Positions 7,705-16,011 are shown, counted from the stretch's first letter. The stretch: 25,348 nucleotides of DNA from an uncultured Nitrospira sp. (GCA_902500695.1 CABVRQ010000051.1:3965-29312), one strand, 5' to 3'. Numbers and translations: made by a program. The notes: a model not told the origin generated them from the letters alone.

Positions 7705-8835
7705 TCACCGTCGTGGTTCAATCGTTCCAGTGACGAGCCAATCCTTCCCGAGCTTTTTGAGTTGGCAATCCGAGAGTGGCCAGGCCCGATCAAGCTTTTT
7801 CGGCGATTGACCGCCGATGAGGCCAATGGCATCCTGCCCCCCGAGTAACATTGGAGCCATATACAATCTTACGCGATTTACCAAACTCTGTTGAAGGGCA
7901 GTCGCATTGATCGTCCCCCCTCCCTCGATGAGCACAGAAGTCAGGCCCTCTTTCCCTAATCGGGAAAGACAGGCCTTCAATGAGACTCGTCCGGCTTGCG
8001 CAGGCAACACCCACACCTGAATGCCACGTTTTCTAAAATGTTCGATTCTTTGGAGTGGAGCTTGTGTGGTCGTGCACAGAATGATGGGCTGCTCACCCAC
8101 CCATTGCAAAACCTTGGCATTGGAGGGAATGCGCAATCGGCTATCGAGAACGACTCTCACCGGTTGCCGTCCCACACGCCTGCTTGTCATGGTTTTTCCT
8201 CTAGCAGATAATTCAGGATCGTCGGCGATGACCGTTCCGACCCCCACCAGAATAACATCCATCCGGTTACGCAGACGATGGACATCCTGCCGTGCGCGTT
8301 CGCCTGTGATCCACCGTGACTCACCGGTGGCAGTCGCCAATTTTCCATCCAGCGTCATGGCCCCTTTGAGGGTCACCAACGGGCGTCCGGTGGTGATCCA
8401 ATAGGCATAGACCTCATTCAGGTGCCTCGCATCCTGTTCTAATACTCCAACCGACACGGGAACATTCGCGCGTTTGAGTTGTTGAAGCCCGCGTCCATTG
8501 ACCTGTGGATTGGGATCGATCATCGCCACGCATACGCGCGCTAACCCGGACTGAATAAGGAGGGGAACACAGGGAGGCGTGCGCTTGTTGGTATGGCAAC
8601 AGGGTTCTAACGTCACATAGAGGACGCCCCCTCGCGCTCGAGGACCCGCTTGATGGAGCGCTAAAATTTCTGCATGAGGTTCGCCGGACTGACGGTGATA
8701 GGCTTCTCCGACGATCTGCCCATCCTTGACGATCACAGCCCCTACCATGGGATTGGGACTCGTACGCCCTTTCCCTTTGGCTGCGAGGGAAAGGGCTCGC
8801 TTCATGAAGGTGGCATCTGATTGGACAGACGTCAC
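7705..8835 (-). CDS. ribD: bifunctional riboflavin biosynthesis deaminase/reductase RibD
   Basis: RibD carries out two successive riboflavin steps: deamination of the pyrimidine intermediate by the N-terminal zinc deaminase, then NADPH-dependent reduction of its ribosyl side chain by the C-terminal reductase. The deaminase signature is clear: HAE at 54-56 with the zinc His and catalytic Glu, and EPCC followed by TPPC (Cys79 and Cys89), giving the one-residue-longer spacing seen in many bacteria. The reductase starts near residue 150 with RPLVTLKGAMTLDGK and includes GVGTVIADDPEL and LIEGGGTIN. At 376 residues it is full length. The start is GTG at 8835, overlapping the ppdK stop by four bases (GTGA), which argues for translational coupling. 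No other rib gene lies nearby, so the pathway is dispersed here. Confidence 0.95.
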   Translation of the reverse strand: MTSVQSDATFMKRALSLAAKGKGRTSPNPMVGAVIVKDGQIVGEAYHRQSGEPHAEILALHQAGPRARGGVLYVTLEPCCHTNKRTPPCVPLLIQSGLARVCVAMIDPNPQVNGRGLQQLKRANVPVSVGVLEQDARHLNEVYAYWITTGRPLVTLKGAMTLDGKLATATGESRWITGERARQDVHRLRNRMDVILVGVGTVIADDPELSARGKTMTSRRVGRQPVRVVLDSRLRIPSNAKVLQWVGEQPIILCTTTQAPLQRIEHFRKRGIQVWVLPAQAGRVSLKACLSRLGKEGLTSVLIEGGGTINATALQQSLVNRVRLYMAPMLLGGQDAIGLIGGQSPKKLDRAWPLSDCQLKKLGKDWLVTGTIEPRR

Positions 8836-11800
8836 CGCCTTTTAGCAGCCGCAGTCGGTTTTTTACTTGGAGAAGACGGGGAAGCTCTTTTCTTGGGTGT
8901 ACTTTTCTTAGATGTACTCTTCTTGCCGGTTGCCTTCGTCACGAGATTCTTCTTCACTGTGCTCTTCGCCGCCGGTTTCTTTGTGGCTGATTTCTTGGTG
9001 GCCGGTTTCTTCCCGGCCACGACTTTCTTAGTCTGGACTTTTTTCCCGGTCGTTTTTTTCGCTGGCGCCTTTTTATCCGTTTTAGGTGGACCGGATTTGC
9101 TCGCCACCTTCGGGGATTTACTGGTGTTGTTCGGCATAGCTCGAGGCTGACGTTGACTCTCCTCACGTTCGAGCACCGCCACCGCCGCTTGAGCTGCAGC
9201 GAGCCGCGCAATGGCCACACGGTAAGGCGAACAACTCACATAATTCAGGCCTAATTCATGACAAAAGGCCACGGAACTCGGTTCACCACCATGCTCTCCG
9301 CAGATGCCAAGTTTAATTAACGGGCGAGTCTTCCGCCCTTCCTGAATCGCCCATTTCATTAAGGCTCCAACCCCCTCTTGATCCAACACGGCAAAGGGAT
9401 CCGCTTCCAAAATATTTTCGGCTTTTTTGTCGATCGTGGCCTTACACATCCGGCACACCATTTTCTTCCAATCGACGTTGGTCCGTTGACAGACCGGACA
9501 CCGGTCCTGGCGATCCAAATAAAACCCGATATAGGGTCCTGCATCATCGCGGGAAAACCCGAACGTCGTTTGCGTCAGATCATTGGTCCCAAAGGAAAAG
9601 AATTCAGCATGTTCGGCGATTCGCCCTGCCGTCACCACCGCGCGAGGCAGCTCGATCATGGTGCCGATCAAGTAATTCAACTTCATGCCATATTCCGCCA
9701 TGGTCCGTTGCGCCACATCTTGAATCACTTCCTTTTGGGCTTTCATCTCTGACGGCATCCCCACCAACGGAATCATAATCTCCGGCACAATCTTTTTACC
9801 TTCGCGCGCAACTTCACAAGCCGCTTCAAAAATCGCCTGAACCTGCATGCGTGTAATTTCCGGCATGGTAATCCCAAGCCGACATCCACGAAGACCCAGC
9901 ATGGGATTATACTCATGCAACTCTTCGACTCGATCCAATATCCGTTGTTTCTCCTGAATGACTTGAGGATCTCCATTGGTCACTTCCAACTTCGCGATTT
10001 CAACCAGGAGATGTTCGCGTTTGGGTAAAAACTCATGGAGGGGAGGATCGAGTAAGCGAATGGTGACCGGAAATCCCTCCATTTCCCGATAGAGTCCAAT
10101 AAAGTCCTGCCGTTGAAGGGGAAGAAGTTGCTCTAAATACAGCTCCCGTTCTTCTCTGGAAGATGCCAGGATCATCTGCTGCATGATGGGGACCCGGTCT
10201 TCCGCAAAAAACATGTGTTCCGTCCGGCAGAGCCCGATGCCCTCGGCCCCGAATCCTCGCGCGATATGCGCTTGCTCGGGAATGTCCGCATTGGATCGGA
10301 TCTTGAGCACCCTAAACGCATCCGCCCATTTCAAAATCGTCGAGAAATACTGATATTTTTCAGAATCTTTCTGATCCATTCTTCCCTGAATGACCTGGAT
10401 CACTTCGGAATCCACCACGGGAATGTCTCCCGCGTAGACCTGCCCGGTAAACCCGTTCAAGGAAAGAAAATCTCCTTCGGACAGCACCATGGACCCAAAC
10501 TGGACCTTTCCATTTGGCAAGACCTCCACGGCATCACAACCGGCGATACAGACTTTTCCCATTTGTCGGGCCACCACGGCCGCATGCGAGGTCATCCCGC
10601 CCTTCGCGGTGAGAAATCCTTCGGCTGCATGCATCCCATGAATATCATCAGGACTGGTTTCATGACGGACCAGAATGGCGCGTTCCCCCTTGGCCTTCAT
10701 GGCCACGGCTTGATCCGGAGTGAGAGCAATATGCCCGGCCGCCGCTCCCGGACCAGCCGGAAGTCCCTTCCCGACAGACTGAAATTTGGCTTCATCACTG
10801 CTTTCAAAGATGGGGTACAGATATTGAGAGAGTTGTTCGGGTGCGACCCGCTTCACGGCTTCTCTCCGGTCGATGAGCCCCTGACGAACCATATCCACGG
10901 CAATCCGAACCGCAGCGATGCCGGTCCGTTTTCCAACCCGGGTTTGCAACATATACAACTTGCCTTCCTGGATCGTGAATTCCAGATCGAGCATGTCCCG
11001 GTAATGTTTTTCCAGAGTCCGCTGGGTTTTAATGAGATCCTTATACGCCTCCGGCAGCTTGTCTTCTAACGCGACCACTGGCATAGGCGTTCGAATACCG
11101 GCCACGACATCTTCACCCTGGGCATTCAGCAAACATTCGCCGAAAAAGACCGGGGCACCATTCGCGGGGTTTCGGGTAAAGGCCACCCCCGTCCCGCTGG
11201 TGTCCCCCATGTTGCCGAACACCATCGACTGAACATTCACGGCCGTTCCCCATTCATCGGGAATATCGTAGAGCCGGCGATACGTCACGGCACGATCCCC
11301 GAACCAGGAATCAAACACCGCATCCACCGCCATCCGAAGTTGTTCAAAGGGATCTTGCGGAAAGTCTCGCGCGGTCTCGGTTTTGACCAATTCCTGATAT
11401 TGCACTACTAACTCTGCCAAGGCCTGTTCGGTCAAATCGGTATCGTGCTTGGCTCCATGCGCCTGTTTCATGGCTTCCAGGGTATGCTCAAAGCGCTCAC
11501 GGGGAATACCCATCACCACGCTGCCGAACATGGTGATGAAACGCCGGTAGGCATCAACGGCAAACCGTTGATTGCCGGTCTTTTTGCCTAAACCCTGAAC
11601 CGTTTGTTGGTTGAGGCCGAGATTCAACACCGTATCCATCATACCGGGCATCGAGGCTCGTGCCCCTGACCGTACCGACACCAGCAACGGATTGTCCGGA
11701 TCGCCGAGTCTGGCCTTCATGGTTTTTTCGACCTGCCGCAGGCCATTCAGCGCTTGATCCCACATCCCGGCTGGAAAGCGTTTTTTTGAATGAAAATATT

Positions 11801-11963
11801 CCACACAGGCTTCGGTGGTAATCGTGAACCCGGAAGGAACGGAAATTTTCAGGTTGGTCATTTCGGCCAATCCCGATCCTTTCCCTCCTAAGAGTTCTTT
11901 CATGTTGCCGGATCCTTCGGCGTTGCCGCCGCCAAAGAAATAGACATATTTTTTGTGCCGCAT
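8832..11963 (-). CDS. ppdK: pyruvate, phosphate dikinase with zinc-knuckle insertion and histone H1-like tail
   Basis: PPDK interconverts pyruvate, ATP and phosphate with phosphoenolpyruvate, AMP and diphosphate. With reductive-TCA carbon fixation it would supply PEP for gluconeogenesis. Domains: ATP-grasp nucleotide-binding region ~1-350 (FGGGNAEGSGNMKELLGGKG at the start), swivelling phosphohistidine domain with GGMTSH (His460), and the pyruvate/PEP barrel with GICGEHGG (Cys888) and GLNYVSCSPYRV-IARLAAAQA, where family members normally end near 870-900 residues. Two additions are unusual. Residues ~818-850 carry CPVC and CRMC (Cys822, 825, 837, 840), absent from the textbook enzyme. Residues ~936-1043 form a Lys/Ala/Thr/Ser tail, with 31 lysines in the last 100 residues. 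I start it at ATG 11963, which has AAGGAG 9 bases upstream, rather than at the in-frame GTG at 11990; that gives 1043 residues. It overlaps ribD by 4 bases. Confidence 0.95.
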   Translation of the reverse strand: MRHKKYVYFFGGGNAEGSGNMKELLGGKGSGLAEMTNLKISVPSGFTITTEACVEYFHSKKRFPAGMWDQALNGLRQVEKTMKARLGDPDNPLLVSVRSGARASMPGMMDTVLNLGLNQQTVQGLGKKTGNQRFAVDAYRRFITMFGSVVMGIPRERFEHTLEAMKQAHGAKHDTDLTEQALAELVVQYQELVKTETARDFPQDPFEQLRMAVDAVFDSWFGDRAVTYRRLYDIPDEWGTAVNVQSMVFGNMGDTSGTGVAFTRNPANGAPVFFGECLLNAQGEDVVAGIRTPMPVVALEDKLPEAYKDLIKTQRTLEKHYRDMLDLEFTIQEGKLYMLQTRVGKRTGIAAVRIAVDMVRQGLIDRREAVKRVAPEQLSQYLYPIFESSDEAKFQSVGKGLPAGPGAAAGHIALTPDQAVAMKAKGERAILVRHETSPDDIHGMHAAEGFLTAKGGMTSHAAVVARQMGKVCIAGCDAVEVLPNGKVQFGSMVLSEGDFLSLNGFTGQVYAGDIPVVDSEVIQVIQGRMDQKDSEKYQYFSTILKWADAFRVLKIRSNADIPEQAHIARGFGAEGIGLCRTEHMFFAEDRVPIMQQMILASSREERELYLEQLLPLQRQDFIGLYREMEGFPVTIRLLDPPLHEFLPKREHLLVEIAKLEVTNGDPQVIQEKQRILDRVEELHEYNPMLGLRGCRLGITMPEITRMQVQAIFEAACEVAREGKKIVPEIMIPLVGMPSEMKAQKEVIQDVAQRTMAEYGMKLNYLIGTMIELPRAVVTAGRIAEHAEFFSFGTNDLTQTTFGFSRDDAGPYIGFYLDRQDRCPVCQRTNVDWKKMVCRMCKATIDKKAENILEADPFAVLDQEGVGALMKWAIQEGRKTRPLIKLGICGEHGGEPSSVAFCHELGLNYVSCSPYRVAIARLAAAQAAVAVLEREESQRQPRAMPNNTSKSPKVASKSGPPKTDKKAPAKKTTGKKVQTKKVVAGKKPATKKSATKKPAAKSTVKKNLVTKATGKKSTSKKSTPKKRASPSSPSKKPTAAAKRR

Positions 11964-12061
11964 TTCTTCGCTCTCCTTTACCCGACCCACGGGCCCTTCG
12001 AAAAAAAAGACGTCATCACAAGAGGAGACTGAATGTCTGGCATTCTTCGCCGGACCATTCT

Positions 12062-12118
12062 CCCCGATAGAGGGAGACCCTCACGGGGAACCATCTTTTT
12101 TCTCAGAGATGCCTGAGA
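12062..12118 (-). promoter_or_regulatory. two stable hairpins in the ppdK leader
   Basis: In the 221-base gap upstream of ppdK the minus strand can form two stem-loops. One has outer arms CCCCG/CGGGG and inner arms GAGGG/CCCTC with a 3-base loop (12062-12088). The other has arms TCTCAG/CTGAGA with a 6-base loop (12101-12118). A run of A, not T, follows the second on the minus strand, so neither is a normal intrinsic terminator for the preceding gene. They could be part of a structured 5' untranslated region about 100 bases ahead of the ppdK start, or mark an RNA processing site. No known riboswitch class is recognised. Confidence 0.35.
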
Positions 12119-12184
12119 CAGGCCTAGTGTATGAATATGAATATGTGAGCTGGCTGTCAGAACAAAGGTAGGATACACGAGCAT

Positions 12185-12712
12185 TCAGATTGAATGATGA
12201 TTTACAGATTGAAGACGATCCTGATATTTGGCTATCAGCATTTGCTTGGTCCACATGCCGGATATTATGACAACTATGGCAAAAATCATGAGCGCAATCA
12301 ATCGGTAATTCTCTTCCGGGTTCCCGGAGACATACAGATTGCCATCGGGCCCCATGGCCAGGGTTTTTCCTTCCGGCAACCGATGCGTTTCACCCGAGAT
12401 ATCGGAGAAATCAAGCCATTCGGAGCAGACCTTGACCAACCCGTCCACGCCCACAACCTTTAACCAGGTGACCTGGACACAATGCCCATTCTCAGGATCA
12501 TAGAGTTCCGATTTTGACAAGATTTTCTCCAAATCAACTCCGCTCACCCAAAGACCGGTCAGGATTAAGGCATTGCAGACGATAATCAGGGCTACCGTCA
12601 CGACCAGGGTAAAGCGTTTCAGGCGTCGTGAAATCTTTGGGCTCTCTACACGGTCCGTACCATCCCCCATCGGATGTTCCTTCCCATGACCGTCCCGCTT
12701 CCACGACGGCAT
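12185..12712 (-). CDS. two-TM membrane protein of unknown function, downstream of glyS
   Basis: A 175-residue protein I do not recognise. Residues 1-33 are basic and cytoplasmic in character, 34-57 is a first membrane helix, 58-136 a loop, and 137-155 a second membrane helix followed by a short charged tail. With both ends inside, the loop would face the periplasm. The loop holds two cysteines (78 and 96) that could form a disulfide, and a short MGPDGNLYVSG segment like a single beta-propeller blade strand. The ATG at 12712 begins 21 bases after the glyS stop, with only a weak purine-rich GAGAGAAGAAG upstream, so expression probably depends on the glyQ-glyS transcript. Location in the glyQS unit does not by itself imply a translation role. 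Confidence 0.75.
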   Translation of the reverse strand: MPSWKRDGHGKEHPMGDGTDRVESPKISRRLKRFTLVVTVALIIVCNALILTGLWVSGVDLEKILSKSELYDPENGHCVQVTWLKVVGVDGLVKVCSEWLDFSDISGETHRLPEGKTLAMGPDGNLYVSGNPEENYRLIALMIFAIVVIISGMWTKQMLIAKYQDRLQSVNHHSI

Positions 12713-12733
12713 CCAGGAATCTTCTTCTCTCGA

Positions 12734-14926
12734 CTATGATCCACTTGCCGATTGCAGACAGGACAAATCGGCTACCGTGAGAAACAGATCATCCGTCGCC
12801 TTTAATAAGGAAAGGCGATTGGCCCGTGTCTGTGGGTCTGAATCATTGACCATCACAGCTCCAAAGAACTCATCAATCGGGCCCTTGAGTTCCAACAACG
12901 ACTGAAGGGCTTTCCCGTAATTCCGGTCATTCACTGAATCGCGGACCTGCTGTTGTATCACCCCCAAGGCCTGAAACAGCCGACGCTCCGATTCATGCAC
13001 AAACTGTTCAGGCAGGGCCTGCGCGTTGGTCCATTGTTCTTTTTCGACAATTCGGTGAGCCCGCTTAAATCCGATCATCAGCGGATCAAAATCCGGCTGC
13101 GGCACCATGGCTTCCAAGGCCCGCATGCGTGCGACCAAATCAGCCATATCGCAGGCCATCGAATCGGGAACGTGGATGACCGCTTCCATGATATCTTCCC
13201 GTAAGCCCAGGTGTTGCCTGCCATAGAACCGAAGCCGGTCAAGAATGAACGCCACAACATCTGAACCGGTTTGAGGAGTGCCACGCACCTTCCCACCCTG
13301 TCCCTCTAAGATCTGCAGCGCCTGATTCACCACGGAGGTGACATTCAGCCGGAGGGGCGCTTCTGCGAGTATCCGCACCAACCCGTAAGCGGCTCGACGC
13401 AACCCCAACGGATCTTCGGATCCGGATGGGGACATTCCGGCTGCAAAAAAGGCCACGATGGAATCACACCGATCGGCCACGGCGAGTAGGACACCAGGCA
13501 GGTCGGTCGGCAATTGATCTTCTGGAAAACGGGGGAAATACTGTTCACCAATGGCGCGACAGACCTCTGCAGGTTCGCCGTCATGCCTGGCATATTCCTC
13601 CCCCATGACCCCTTGCAGGGTTGGAAACTCACCGACCATTCCGGTCGTCAAATCCGCCTTGGCCAGAAGAGCGGCGCGTCGGCAGATCTCGTCAAGATCC
13701 TTTCGGCCGATCTGCTCAGCCATCCATCCGACCAGGTGACCCACCCGATCTGCTTTTTGACGAACCGTGCCCAACTTGTGATGCAACAGAACGCCTTCCA
13801 ACGCCGGCACTCGTTCATGGAGCGGGCGTTTCGAGTCCTCTGTAAAGAAATATTGAGCGTCACTCAGGCGAGCTGACAGGACCCGTTCATTCCCTTTGGT
13901 CATGAGCGGGGTATTTCCCCACGGCATATTCGTCACCGCAAGAAATTTGGGCAAAAGCGCGCCATCCTTGGTCATCAGCGAGAAAAACCCTTGATGCTCT
14001 TTCATCGATGAAATCAGAACCGGTTTGGGAACCGCTAAAAATTCTTTCTGAAACGTTCCGAGAATCGCGTGAGGGTATTCCACACCGAAGACCGCTGTTT
14101 CAATCAGCTCATCCCGGTACAATGGATCAACCTGGCCTTTCGCCGCCTTAGCCAACCCAGAGACTTGTTGCGTAATGAGACTCCGACGCTCTTCAGGATC
14201 AACCAGCACCCCAAGTTGCTTCATGGTCTCGATATAATTGTCGGCGGTGGTGAGAGGAAACGCCTGTCCCGGCTTTTTTCCTTTCGCTCGATAAAATCGA
14301 TGCCCTTTGGTCATGGCGCTGGATTGAATTCCCGCAAATTCAATCGTGAGCGGCTGGTCGCCTAATAGCACGACCACCCAGCGAACCGGACGGCCAAATT
14401 TCGCCCGCGAGTCATTCCAGCGCATCGCTTTCGGAAAGGCCAATTTACTTAAGATCTGCGGAAGCGCCTCCGCAATCACCCGCTTGGCCGACTGACCTCG
14501 TTGATGCGTTTCGACCGCCATGTAGGCCCCTTTGGGCGTATCTTTTCTACGAAGCTGGTCAACCGGCACCCCTTGAGAATTGGCAAATCCCAAGGCTGCC
14601 TTGGTGGGTTGTCCCGAAGCATCTAAGGCTGCAGAGACCGGGGGGCCTAATATTTCCTGAGTCAGGGAAGCTTGCTGCGGTTGCACACCTTTGACCAGCA
14701 AGGCTAAGCGCCGCGGCGTGCCCACGGTCCTCAAGGACTCATACTCCAACCGGCTGTCCGCAAAGAGCCGTTGCCCGAGAATTGCCAGGTCTTCCAATGC
14801 CTGCGGAATAACCGCCGACGGCAATTCTTCCGTCCCAATTTCTAACAAAAACGGGACAGTCTTTGTTTGAGATTTCGAGACAGACTTGGCCTTGACATTT
14901 TTGCGGATTGTTCTTGATGGTGCCAT
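12734..14926 (-). CDS. glyS: glycyl-tRNA synthetase beta subunit
   Basis: Beta subunit of the bacterial alpha2-beta2 glycyl-tRNA synthetase; it binds tRNA-Gly and is needed for aminoacylation together with GlyQ. Diagnostic stretches are FLLEIGTEELPS near the start, VGTPRRLALLVKG, the FGRPVRWVVVLLGDQ segment, DPLGLRRAAYGLVRI, and a C-terminal DALR-type anticodon-binding region ending in GAVMVNDSDPQTRANRLSLL. I choose ATG 14926 (730 residues; the family usually has about 690). Relative to E. coli GlyS this leaves a ~24-residue Lys/Ser/Thr-rich N-terminal extension. Other in-frame ATGs lie at 14959, 4 bases after the glyQ stop, and at 15076 inside glyQ. None has a strong ribosome site, so the start is uncertain. 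The gene follows glyQ closely and translational coupling is likely. Confidence 0.94.
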   Translation of the reverse strand: MAPSRTIRKNVKAKSVSKSQTKTVPFLLEIGTEELPSAVIPQALEDLAILGQRLFADSRLEYESLRTVGTPRRLALLVKGVQPQQASLTQEILGPPVSAALDASGQPTKAALGFANSQGVPVDQLRRKDTPKGAYMAVETHQRGQSAKRVIAEALPQILSKLAFPKAMRWNDSRAKFGRPVRWVVVLLGDQPLTIEFAGIQSSAMTKGHRFYRAKGKKPGQAFPLTTADNYIETMKQLGVLVDPEERRSLITQQVSGLAKAAKGQVDPLYRDELIETAVFGVEYPHAILGTFQKEFLAVPKPVLISSMKEHQGFFSLMTKDGALLPKFLAVTNMPWGNTPLMTKGNERVLSARLSDAQYFFTEDSKRPLHERVPALEGVLLHHKLGTVRQKADRVGHLVGWMAEQIGRKDLDEICRRAALLAKADLTTGMVGEFPTLQGVMGEEYARHDGEPAEVCRAIGEQYFPRFPEDQLPTDLPGVLLAVADRCDSIVAFFAAGMSPSGSEDPLGLRRAAYGLVRILAEAPLRLNVTSVVNQALQILEGQGGKVRGTPQTGSDVVAFILDRLRFYGRQHLGLREDIMEAVIHVPDSMACDMADLVARMRALEAMVPQPDFDPLMIGFKRAHRIVEKEQWTNAQALPEQFVHESERRLFQALGVIQQQVRDSVNDRNYGKALQSLLELKGPIDEFFGAVMVNDSDPQTRANRLSLLKATDDLFLTVADLSCLQSASGS

Positions 14927-14963
14927 TAGCCTACGTGCCACAACCCCGCATCGGGGCATCGAT

Positions 14964-15881
14964 TCAAATGATCTTCTGTTTTCTCTGAGGACGGGCGGAA
15001 GCCGACGCATGTCGTAATAGAGGGAAACCCATCTGCTCCCGTTGACCAAGATAGGCTTTCGCACATTTCCTGGCAAGGTTTCGAACCCTGCCGATATAGC
15101 CTGTCCGCTGAGCTACACTGATCGCTCCTCTGGCATCCAGCAAATTAAAGAGGTGAGAACACTTCATACAGCAATCGTAAGCCGGCAACACCAGTCCTCG
15201 TGGATGCTCCAGTAACTGTTGACATTCCTTTTCATAGCGATCAAAGCCGGTCTGAATCAAATCCACATCGGCCGCCTCAAAGTTATAGACGGAAAACTGG
15301 ACTTCGGACTCATGATAAAGCTCTCCGTAGCGAACGTCTTCTGTCCACATCAGGTCATACACATTGTCGACTTGCTGCAGATACATGGCAATGCGTTCCA
15401 ACCCATAGGTTAACTCCACCGTGACCGGATCCAGCTCCAATCCCCCGATCTCTTGAAAATAAGTAAATTGCGTGATCTCCATCCCATCCAACCGGACCTC
15501 CCACCCTAACCCCCAGGCCCCTAACGTGGGAGACTCCCAGTCATCTTGAAGAAATTGAATATCGTGTTGGTAGGGATCTAACCCTAAATGGGCAAGGCTT
15601 TGGAGATACAGGTCTTGCGAATCCGCAGGAGCCGGTTTCAACACCACCTGATATTGGAAGTAATGCTGAAGGCGATTCGGGTTATCTCCGTATCGGCCAT
15701 CGGTTGGTCGTCGACAGGGTTCAATATACGCGGCGCGCCAAGGCTCGGGTCCGATCGCGCGAAGAAACGTTGTCGGATTAAACGTCCCAGCCCCTTTTTC
15801 AGTGTCATACGGCTGAGTCAAAATGCAGTGGTGGGATTTCCAAAACTGATGAAGGGAGAGAATAATGTCTTGAAAGGTCAC
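14964..15881 (-). CDS. glyQ: glycyl-tRNA synthetase alpha subunit
   Basis: Catalytic class II subunit that forms glycyl-adenylate and, with GlyS, charges tRNA-Gly. The 305-residue protein is collinear with known GlyQ. It shows GAGTFNPTTFLRAIGPEPW (31-49), the class II stretch EPCRRPTDGRYGDNPNRLQHY, TLGAWGLGWEVRLDGMEITQFTYFQ, and GLERIAMYLQ-VDNVYDL. The C-terminal ~20 residues (RHASASARPQRKQKII) are a basic extension. The start is GTG at 15881; an AGGG lies about 11 bases upstream, and the first residues TFQDIILSLHQFW align with the family start. A plausible promoter sits about 100 bases upstream. A 10-base repeat, TTGACCCTGG on the plus strand, occurs at 15887-15896 and 15905-15914, the first copy covering the ribosome site. 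Confidence 0.97.
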   Translation of the reverse strand: MTFQDIILSLHQFWKSHHCILTQPYDTEKGAGTFNPTTFLRAIGPEPWRAAYIEPCRRPTDGRYGDNPNRLQHYFQYQVVLKPAPADSQDLYLQSLAHLGLDPYQHDIQFLQDDWESPTLGAWGLGWEVRLDGMEITQFTYFQEIGGLELDPVTVELTYGLERIAMYLQQVDNVYDLMWTEDVRYGELYHESEVQFSVYNFEAADVDLIQTGFDRYEKECQQLLEHPRGLVLPAYDCCMKCSHLFNLLDARGAISVAQRTGYIGRVRNLARKCAKAYLGQREQMGFPLLRHASASARPQRKQKII

Positions 15882-15982
15882 AACACTTGACCCTGGCCCC
15901 TAGGTTGACCCTGGAACAGCCGAGCAATGAGGTAAGCCATGAATGATTCCGTCCGTTTTCTGCGCGTAGGGAGGAAAATTTT

Positions 15983-16011
15983 ACGTTAGCAATAAACCCT
16001 ATACCAGTCAA
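15983..16011 (-). promoter_or_regulatory. predicted sigma70-type promoter for glyQ-glyS
   Basis: On the minus strand TTGACT (plus-strand 16006-16011) is followed after 17 bases by TAACGT (15983-15988). A start near 15975 would give a leader of about 95 bases to the glyQ GTG. The -35 is good and the -10 is weak. No T-box-like leader is apparent. Confidence 0.4.

Noticed and set aside
8821..9150. A 109-codon plus-strand frame rich in Phe, Leu and Val opposite the PPDK tail, resembling a membrane protein
   Set aside because: It is the complement of the lysine codons of the histone-like tail (AAG/AAA read as CTT/TTT), so its hydrophobicity is an artefact.
10215..11069. A 284-codon frame on the plus strand, antisense to ppdK
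   Set aside because: It mirrors a strongly conserved gene with biased third positions, has no ribosome site and shows no protein-like pattern.
11964..11990. An upstream GTG start for PPDK
   Set aside because: The AAGGAG ribosome site lies downstream of it, correctly spaced for the ATG at 11963, whose product begins at the usual family N-terminus.
14927..15076. A 50-residue longer GlyS starting inside glyQ
   Set aside because: The added sequence is not GlyS-like and would overlap glyQ by 113 bases; the ATG at 14926 or 14959 fits the family better.
15072..15115. A tRNA gene on the minus strand, suggested by the TAGCTCAGCGG and GGTTCGAAACC motifs
   Set aside because: The D-like and T-like arms are only 4 bases apart, there is no anticodon or acceptor stem, and the stretch lies inside conserved glyQ coding sequence. 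Kept only as a low-interest structural observation.
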